From Paenibacillus sp. BSR1-1 (GTDB lineage: Bacteria > Bacillota > Bacilli > Bacillales > Cytobacillaceae), in the NCBI RefSeq assembly GCF_030403775.1, contig NZ_JAQMWQ010000017.1:60204-124203 (forward strand): a stretch of 64,000 bases of DNA. The letters are read 5' to 3'. The position numbers and the translations under genes are program-made. Positions 58,341-64,000 of the stretch are shown one piece after another; the stretch's first letter is position 1, and the number at the start of each line of letters is the position of its first letter. Under the pieces are notes generated by a model that saw only the letters and a program-made list of their open reading frames with translations, did no database searches and was not told the DNA's origin.

Positions 58341-60110
58341 CTATTTATTGACATTTAGTGACAAATTCAGCTCTTTTAATTGCGCTTCAGAAACTTCACC
58401 TGGTGCATCAGTCAACAAGCAGCTTGCACTTGCTGTCTTTGGAAATGCGATTGTATCACGAAGGTTAGAGCTGCCGGCAAGCAGCATAACCAAACGGTCT
58501 AGGCCAAGCGCAATTCCGCCATGTGGAGGTGTACCATATTCAAACGCATTTAACAGGAAGCCGAACTGCTCGCGCGCTTCTTCAGGACTAAAGCCAAGAA
58601 CGCTGAACATTTTTTCTTGGATATGACGTTCGAAAATCCTTAAAGAACCGCCGCCTAACTCGTAACCATTTAGAACAAGGTCATAAGCCTGGGCACGCAC
58701 TTTAGAAGGGTCTGAATCTAGGAATTCAATATCTTCTCTAAATGGCATTGTAAACGGATGGTGAGCGGCATAATAACGACCTTCTTCCTCATCATACTCC
58801 AAAAGCGGCCAGTCAGTAACCCATAGGAAATTAAATAGGCTTTGATCGATTAATCCTAATTCTTTACCAAGCTTCAATCGAAGTGCACCCAGTGCATCGG
58901 CAACAACATTCTTCTTGTCAGCGACAAACAGCAGCAAATCTCCAGCTGCCGCTTCAAGGGAAGCCAGCAGTGCATTCGCATCCTCTTCTGAGAAGAATTT
59001 AGCAATTGGACCTTTCAGCCCTTCAGCATCTACCTTTAACCAAGCAAGACCCTTTGCACCATAAACTGCCACGAATTCAGTTAAGGCATCGATATCCTTA
59101 CGGGAATACTTTTCAGCTGCGCCTTTTACATTGATCGCTTTAACTTGACCGCCGCCTGCAACAGCAGCCGCAAACACCTTGAATCCGGAATCCTTAACGA
59201 TTTCAGAAAGGTCAACCAACTCAAGCCCAAAACGGGTATCAGGTTTATCAGAACCAAAACGGCTCATCGCTTCATCATAAGTCATTCGCGGGAACGCAGC
59301 CGGAACATCTACACCCTTAACTTCCTTCATCACTTTTGACATCATTTTTTCCATCATTGCAATGATATCTTCTTGGCTTAGGAAGCTTGTTTCAATATCG
59401 ATTTGCGTAAATTCAGGCTGGCGGTCTGCACGCAGGTCCTCGTCACGGAAGCAGCGGGCGATTTGATAATAGCGCTCTACACCACCGACCATTAGCAATT
59501 GTTTAAAAAGCTGCGGCGACTGCGGCAATGCATAAAATTCACCAGGATGAACACGGCTTGGCACTAGATAATCACGGGCACCTTCAGGAGTGCTCTTTGT
59601 TAAAATCGGCGTTTCAATATCTAAGAAGCCTTCCCCATCAAGGAAATTACGGATTTCCCTTGTCACCTGATGGCGCATTTTCAGTGTTTCAAAAATGACC
59701 GGGCGGCGGAAGTCTAAATAACGGAATTTCAGACGTACATCCTCGGAAGCATCTGTTTTATCAGTTATCATAAACGGCGGCGTTTTCGCTTCATTAATAA
59801 TGGTCACGACTTCCGCTTGGACTTCGATTTTCCCCGTTTTTATGTTCTCATTAATGGTCCCCTCTTCACGAGCAACAACGGTTCCAACAATATCAAGAAC
59901 ATATTCATTACGGATTTTTTCGGCTGTCTCTAAAGCCGCCTTGGACAAATCAGGATTAAAGACAACCTGAACAATTCCTGTACGGTCGCGGAGATCGATA
60001 AAAATTAATCCGCCTAGGTCCCGTCTTTTTTGTACCCATCCCTTTAGGGTTACTTTTTCCCCTACTGCTGTTTCTGGAACTTCACCACAAAAATACGATC
60101 TGCCAAACAT
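58341..60110 (-). CDS. aspS: Aspartyl-tRNA synthetase
   Basis: Charges tRNA-Asp (or also tRNA-Asn in non-discriminating forms; not decidable by eye). 589 residues: N-terminal OB-fold anticodon domain, class II motif 2 (ARCFRDEDLRADRQPEFTQ), bacterial GAD insertion and motif 3 (GIALGLDRLVMLL). ATG at 60110, 13 bases after hisS, so it is in the hisS operon under one T-box. Confidence 0.97.
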   Translation of the reverse strand: MFGRSYFCGEVPETAVGEKVTLKGWVQKRRDLGGLIFIDLRDRTGIVQVVFNPDLSKAALETAEKIRNEYVLDIVGTVVAREEGTINENIKTGKIEVQAEVVTIINEAKTPPFMITDKTDASEDVRLKFRYLDFRRPVIFETLKMRHQVTREIRNFLDGEGFLDIETPILTKSTPEGARDYLVPSRVHPGEFYALPQSPQLFKQLLMVGGVERYYQIARCFRDEDLRADRQPEFTQIDIETSFLSQEDIIAMMEKMMSKVMKEVKGVDVPAAFPRMTYDEAMSRFGSDKPDTRFGLELVDLSEIVKDSGFKVFAAAVAGGGQVKAINVKGAAEKYSRKDIDALTEFVAVYGAKGLAWLKVDAEGLKGPIAKFFSEEDANALLASLEAAAGDLLLFVADKKNVVADALGALRLKLGKELGLIDQSLFNFLWVTDWPLLEYDEEEGRYYAAHHPFTMPFREDIEFLDSDPSKVRAQAYDLVLNGYELGGGSLRIFERHIQEKMFSVLGFSPEEAREQFGFLLNAFEYGTPPHGGIALGLDRLVMLLAGSSNLRDTIAFPKTASASCLLTDAPGEVSEAQLKELNLSLNVNK

Positions 60111-60123
60111 TCCTTAATCCCCC

Positions 60124-61395
60124 TTATTGTTTTAACCCCTGAAAATATTGAATAAAAGATTCAAGTGCTATTTCTTCTTGTTCTCCTGTAGCCATATTTT
60201 TCACATTGATTTTGTTGTTTTTAAGCTCATCGTCACCAAGAATGGCCACATATTTGGCCTTCAAACGGTCAGCTGCCTTAAATTGGGCTTTAATTTTTCG
60301 ATCTAGATAATCTCGTTCTGCTGAAAAACCAGCTAGACGAAGCTGCTGCAGCAAGCTGACTGTATAATCCTTTGCCTCATCACCAAGGGAAGCCAAGTAG
60401 CAATCAATGCCTTCATTGATCTCAAGTTCAATTCCTTCGGCCTTAAGAGCAGCAATAAACCGTTCAATACTTAACGCAAAGCCGATTCCTGGTGTTTCCG
60501 GACCACCAATTTCCTCTGCTAAGCCGTTATAGCGGCCGCCGCCGCATAAAGTAGTGATCGCACCAAAACCCTCTGCATTGCTCATAATCTCAAAGGCTGT
60601 GTGGTTGTAATAATCCAAGCCTCGAACAAGATTGGTATCCACTTCAAATGGAATATCGAGCTGTGTTAAATACTTCTGTAATTTTTCAAAATAAGCCTTT
60701 GAATAATCATTTAAATATTCAAGAATCGATGGTGCTGATTTCATTAATTCATGATCGCGATCCTGCTTACAATCAAGGATTCGCAAAGGGTTTTTCTCGA
60801 GACGGTTTTGGCAGTCATGGCAAAACTCGCCGATTCTTGGTTTAAAGTGATTCACTAACGCCTCGCGGTGAGCAGTTCTGCTCTCCTTGTCACCAAGGCT
60901 GTTTATAATCAACTTCAGTTTTCGCAGTCCCATTTCCTTATACAAGTTCATCGCCAGCGATATAACCTCAGCATCAATCGCCGGATCATTGCTTCCAAGC
61001 GCCTCTATTCCAAACTGGACGAACTGGCGGAAGCGCCCTGCCTGCGGCCGCTCATAGCGAAACATTGGTCCCATATAATAAAGCTTTACCGGCTGGTTTG
61101 CATAACCAAACATTTTTTTCTCAACAAACGATCGAACCACCGCTGCTGTACCTTCCGGTCTTAATGTAATACTCCGGCCGCCGCGGTCTTCAAAGGTATA
61201 CATTTCCTTTTGAACTATATCAGTCGTATCACCGACCCCCCGTAAAAAAAGATCAGTATGTTCAAATATAGGTGTCCGAATTTCTTGGTATTGATATTTT
61301 TCACAAAGTTCTCTTGCTTTTTGTTCAATCAGCTGCCATTTCTCAATTTCACCTGGCAGGATGTCCTGTGTTCCTCTTGGAATACTAATTGCCAT
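60124..61395 (-). CDS. hisS: Histidyl-tRNA synthetase
   Basis: Charges tRNA-His. 423 residues: class II motif 1 near the N-terminus, motif 2 (MFRYERPQAGRFRQFVQFGIE), the histidine A motif LVRGLDYYNHTAFE, GGGRYNGL, motif 3 and the C-terminal anticodon domain. ATG at 61395 after GGAGGG. First gene of hisS-aspS; controlled by a T-box. Confidence 0.97.
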   Translation of the reverse strand: MAISIPRGTQDILPGEIEKWQLIEQKARELCEKYQYQEIRTPIFEHTDLFLRGVGDTTDIVQKEMYTFEDRGGRSITLRPEGTAAVVRSFVEKKMFGYANQPVKLYYMGPMFRYERPQAGRFRQFVQFGIEALGSNDPAIDAEVISLAMNLYKEMGLRKLKLIINSLGDKESRTAHREALVNHFKPRIGEFCHDCQNRLEKNPLRILDCKQDRDHELMKSAPSILEYLNDYSKAYFEKLQKYLTQLDIPFEVDTNLVRGLDYYNHTAFEIMSNAEGFGAITTLCGGGRYNGLAEEIGGPETPGIGFALSIERFIAALKAEGIELEINEGIDCYLASLGDEAKDYTVSLLQQLRLAGFSAERDYLDRKIKAQFKAADRLKAKYVAILGDDELKNNKINVKNMATGEQEEIALESFIQYFQGLKQ

Positions 61396-61440
61396 GGTAG
61401 GAACCCTCCTCTATTTAAAAAAATTAATTATGTAAAAAAA

Positions 61441-61726
61441 CAAAAAACTCCCGTCCCTTGTATCAAATACAAGGGACGAGAGTTTATATCCCGCGGTGCC
61501 ACCCTAGTTGAAGCGGCCCCAAAGGGTGTGCTTCCTCTTAAACAGTTAACGCCTGTTACGTTCATCTCCTAATAGAGCCAAGACTTTTTCAGAGAGAAAC
61601 CTACGGAGTGTTCCTTCATTAAGACACATGCAGAAATGCTTTCAGCCTAAGGCATTTCCTCTCTTTTCATGGGTTAGTTTAATTACTATGCTCCATCATT
61701 GGTTATATTCGAGTATGTTTTATATT
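61441..61726 (-). ncRNA. T-box leader of hisS-aspS
   Basis: Minus strand T-box AGGGTGGCACCGCGG (about 61491-61505), then a terminator hairpin (CTCTCGTCCCTTGTA / TACAAGGGACGGGAG) and TTTTTTG. Stem I is closed by AGAGAGGAAA and TTTCTCTCT; in its 3' side GGAACACTCCG offers CAC (His) as specifier, which fits hisS. I read the elements by eye and did not fold them. Confidence 0.95.
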
Positions 61727-61732
61727 TATATA

Positions 61733-61761
61733 ATAATACGGAGCATCGCGTGCCTTGTCAA
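61733..61761 (-). promoter_or_regulatory. Sigma-A-type promoter of hisS-aspS
   Basis: Minus strand TTGACA (61756-61761), 17-base spacer, TATTAT (61733-61738). The start would be near 61726. The -35 box lies just after the stop of the small HTH gene. Confidence 0.9.
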
Positions 61762-61768
61762 GAGAGTT

Positions 61769-61945
61769 TTACGATCTCCCTAAAAGTTTTTTTAACTTTC
61801 TGATATCACTCATGGTTAACCCGAATTCAGATGCAAGCTCAATGGATGAAGCGTGCTGCTCTTTTTCAATAAAATCATGAAAATCCACCCCAAATAGCCG
61901 TCCATTCATGGATTGGATGTTCATTCCTTTGTCACTTGATCTCAT
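61769..61945 (-). CDS. Small helix-turn-helix protein
   Basis: 58 residues; the second half (SSIELASEFGLTMSDIRKLKKLLGRS) resembles a sigma-factor or MarR-like helix-turn-helix. ATG at 61945 after AGAGGTG; the frame is open 15 codons further upstream without a ribosome site. It may be the equivalent of B. subtilis yrzK, located in the same interval, but I am not sure. Function unknown. Confidence 0.75.
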   Translation of the reverse strand: MRSSDKGMNIQSMNGRLFGVDFHDFIEKEQHASSIELASEFGLTMSDIRKLKKLLGRS

Positions 61946-62113
61946 GCCATTCACCTCTGCCTTTTCATTAGATAGGCTTATTATTTCCATCCTTGTAAAA
62001 AAATTGCATGGATAAGTGGAATTTTGAGATTTTGTTGGCCAAATTTAACAGTTTAGGAATGATTTTCACTAGTTTTTACGGTAAAATAAGGAATTAGACA
62101 AAGGAGGGGAAGA

Positions 62114-63883
62114 ATGTCCAAAAAGTTTAGTTTACTGCTATTATCTTTAATTCTTTTTTTCGGAGCCTTCTTACCGCAAGGAAAAAGCAGCGCAGCAAGT
62201 GGTTCCATTATTATTTCAAGCGATACAGCCAATATTCGCAGCGGTCCCGGATTAAGCTATCCGCTCGTAAAAATCGCAAACCGAGGCGAAAAGTATTCCA
62301 TCGTCAAAGAAAAGGACGATTGGATCCAAATTCAGCTATCTTTTGGTAAAACAGGCTGGGTAGTAAATTGGCTTGTTACAAAAGAAAATGAACAAAAAAC
62401 AGCTAATGCAGCATCTGCCTCAAATTCTGCAAACACTGTTGCAAAAGCAAATACCGATCAATTACGGGTTCGTTCCGGACCTGGGACAAGCTTTCAAATT
62501 GTCGGATTCTTAAATAAGGGACAGGAAGTTACCGTCCTCGACCAAAACGAAAACTGGTATAAAATCACCTCCACTTTTGGGGAAGGCTGGGTTGCTAGAG
62601 ATTTTTTAGTAATACAAACAGGGCAGCCCGAAAAGAAACCGGAATCGACTGCTTCGAAGGGGACTGCATCGGGTGTTGTAAATGGCGATACCTTAAACGT
62701 CCGGAAGGAGCCTTCATCATCAAGTTCGGTCCTTGGAAAACTAACCAAAGGGACAATCGTAACGATTTATGATAAGCAAAAGAGCTGGTATGAGGTGGGA
62801 TTCGGCTACCTGAAAGGATGGGTCAGCTCCGAGTTCATTGACATAGGGTCGGATGCTTCCAAGGTTGACAAGCCGGCAAAAGCCAGCGGTTTTACTGGCA
62901 CTGTAACAGCCAACAGTCTTAGTGTCCGCTCAGGCGCCTCATTGAATGCATCCATTGTTGGCAGTGTTACAAAGGGACAAAGTTTTATCATTTTAGAAGA
63001 AAATAATAATTGGGCGAAAATAGAGTATAAGAATGGTAGTTTTGGCTGGGTGGCAGGATGGTATCTTGAAAAATCATCTGAAAAATCAAGTAGTGGGCAA
63101 ACCTCAGGAAAAGATAAAACCATTACCATACTGCAAGACGGTACTAATATCCGTAAAGAAGCAAATGTACAGTCTGACGTGCTTCAACGCGCTAATGAAG
63201 GAGACTCCTTTTCAGTTGTCAGCATTAAGAATGATTGGTATGAAATCAAACTTAAAAATGGAAAATCCGGATATGTTGCCGGCTGGATTGTTTCTGCAAA
63301 CGGTTCTGCACCGAGAATTGAGAAGTCCGGAGCAGATGGCTATTTAAAAAATAAAACCATTGTACTGGACCCTGGTCATGGCGGCGGTGATAACGGAACA
63401 ACTGGAGCGAGCGGCACACTGGAGAAGAACCTTACTCTTCGAACGGCTCGTCTTTTATATGATAAATTATCAGCTGCTGGTGCGAATGTCTATATGACCC
63501 GAAATGATGATTCCTATCTTACACTCCCGTCAAGGGTGAGTTTAGCAAGTTCCAACCGTGCAGATGCTTTTATCAGTTTGCATTATGATAGCAATTTAGA
63601 TCGCAGTGTCCGCGGTATGACTGGCTATTATTATCATTCCTATCAAAAATCCCTGGCAGATACGATTTTTGCTTCCACCATTGCGCAAACTAAATTATCA
63701 AACCGCGGGGTACGCTTTGGTGATTTCCATGTTATTCGGGAAAATAGTCAAAAAGCGACTTTGATTGAGCTTGGCTATTTAAGCAACCCAGAGGAAGAAA
63801 TGACACTAAATTCCGGAGCGTTCCAGGAAAACGCTGCATCGGGTTTGTATGATGGACTAGCTCGATTTTTTAAAGAAAATTAA
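62114..63883 (+). CDS. N-acetylmuramoyl-L-alanine amidase with five SH3b domains
   Basis: Secreted cell-wall hydrolase (YrvJ-like). 589 residues: signal peptide (1-28, cleavage near SSAAS), five bacterial SH3 domains (about 30-95, 103-165, 182-242, 257-318, 334-393; each with an N(I/V)R.G..-type start and G(W/Y)V end), then an Amidase_3 domain (about 413-587). Zinc and catalytic residues: LDPGHGG (His), LEKNL (Glu), SLHYDSN (His), LIELGYLSN (Glu). ATG at 62114 after AAAGGAGGGG. Single gene. Confidence 0.94.
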   Translation: MSKKFSLLLLSLILFFGAFLPQGKSSAASGSIIISSDTANIRSGPGLSYPLVKIANRGEKYSIVKEKDDWIQIQLSFGKTGWVVNWLVTKENEQKTANAASASNSANTVAKANTDQLRVRSGPGTSFQIVGFLNKGQEVTVLDQNENWYKITSTFGEGWVARDFLVIQTGQPEKKPESTASKGTASGVVNGDTLNVRKEPSSSSSVLGKLTKGTIVTIYDKQKSWYEVGFGYLKGWVSSEFIDIGSDASKVDKPAKASGFTGTVTANSLSVRSGASLNASIVGSVTKGQSFIILEENNNWAKIEYKNGSFGWVAGWYLEKSSEKSSSGQTSGKDKTITILQDGTNIRKEANVQSDVLQRANEGDSFSVVSIKNDWYEIKLKNGKSGYVAGWIVSANGSAPRIEKSGADGYLKNKTIVLDPGHGGGDNGTTGASGTLEKNLTLRTARLLYDKLSAAGANVYMTRNDDSYLTLPSRVSLASSNRADAFISLHYDSNLDRSVRGMTGYYYHSYQKSLADTIFASTIAQTKLSNRGVRFGDFHVIRENSQKATLIELGYLSNPEEEMTLNSGAFQENAASGLYDGLARFFKEN

Positions 63884-63907
63884 AAAGGCTTGGCACTTTT
63901 CATTAAG

Positions 63908-64000
63908 TGGACTTAACCCCGTCAAGTAGACAGCTCTAAAAAGACTATGCAGCCATCGTGATCCGATATTCAACTGGAGCACGATGGTTTAGTCGTTTTT
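63908..64000 (-). mobile_element. Right edge of an IS3-family insertion sequence (runs out of window)
   Basis: After the amidase gene the sequence TGGACTTAACCCCGTCAAGT looks like an IS3-family terminal inverted repeat. It is followed by the C-terminus of a transposase on the minus strand. The other end lies beyond the window, so the boundary is provisional. Confidence 0.6.
63945..64000 (-). CDS. IS3-family transposase OrfB, C-terminal fragment
   Basis: The minus strand reads KRLNHRAPVEYRITMAA and stop at 63945-63947, the typical C-terminus of IS3/IS150-group DDE transposases (LN...PVEYR). Only 17 or 18 codons are visible before the window ends. Confidence 0.75.
   Translation of the reverse strand, partial: KRLNHRAPVEYRITMAA

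Noticed and set aside
1..64000. tRNA genes, prophage or known defence systems
   Set aside because: No cloverleaf with conserved tRNA ends, no phage structural genes, and no restriction, CRISPR or toxin-antitoxin pair recognised; the NERD gene alone is not sufficient to claim a defence system.

Overview
The window is a contiguous stretch of a low-to-moderate GC, spore-forming Bacillaceae chromosome (Bacillus / Neobacillus-like). This is inferred from sporulation genes (spoIIP, gpr, sigK, sda), competence genes (comEA/EB/EC/ER), T-box controlled aminoacyl-tRNA synthetases, CIRCE/HrcA control, and a gene order that largely matches the yqe-yqx and yrr-yrv-yrz segments of Bacillus subtilis. The exact species cannot be read from the sequence.

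Layout. 1-9.3 kb: 3' part of the heat-shock operon (hrcA-grpE, CIRCE operator), hemW, lepA, yqxA-spoIIP-gpr, rpsT, holA. 9.6-14.5 kb: yqzM and the late competence genes comEC, comEB, comEA and the divergent comER. 14.6-19.6 kb: a compact operon yqeG-yqeH-aroE-yhbY-nadD-yqeK-rsfS-yqeM (ribosome assembly, NAD synthesis, shikimate pathway). 19.6-22.7 kb: the DnaA-box-linked checkpoint gene sda, phosphatidylethanolamine synthesis genes psd and pssA, and an uninterrupted sigK. 22.7-26.7 kb: a lipoprotein plus an orphan response regulator, a 51-residue membrane micropeptide, and an M3 oligopeptidase. 26.7-31.6 kb: a cluster of micropeptide genes including two YrzI paralogues, then yrhC, the reverse transsulfuration genes mccB-mccA with mtnN, and a decayed yrrT. 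31.7-41.1 kb: yrrS, pbpI, greA, udk, the tRNA wobble hydroxylation/methylation set trhP2-trhP1-trmR, mltG, yrzB, ruvX, ireB. 41.2-55.5 kb: T-box regulated alaS, an AI-2E family transporter, small yrz proteins, yrrD, recD2, a TPR protein, mnmA with its cysteine desulfurase, cymR, rarA and an ABC-2 exporter. 55.7-64 kb: a NERD-domain protein, a 52-bp-period hairpin array, tcdA, 6S RNA, aspS-hisS behind a T-box, a small HTH protein, a five-SH3b-domain amidase, and the edge of an IS3-family element.

The genes are overwhelmingly core housekeeping. Translation-related functions dominate: LepA, S20, RsfS, YqeH, YhbY, AlaS/HisS/AspS, and the wobble modifiers MnmA, TrhP/TrmR and TcdA. Sulfur flow is also grouped: MccA/MccB/MtnN make cysteine from methionine-derived sulfur, the desulfurase passes sulfur to MnmA, and CymR regulates cysteine genes.

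The least explained DNA is non-core. It comprises (i) the micropeptide region at 26.7-27.8 kb, including a 26-codon gene with its own sigma-A-type promoter and tandem terminators, (ii) the 52-bp hairpin array at 56.7-57.1 kb, (iii) several dispersed interspersed repeats, two of them with apparent deletion derivatives in the same window, and (iv) a frameshifted, 5'-deleted remnant of yrrT.
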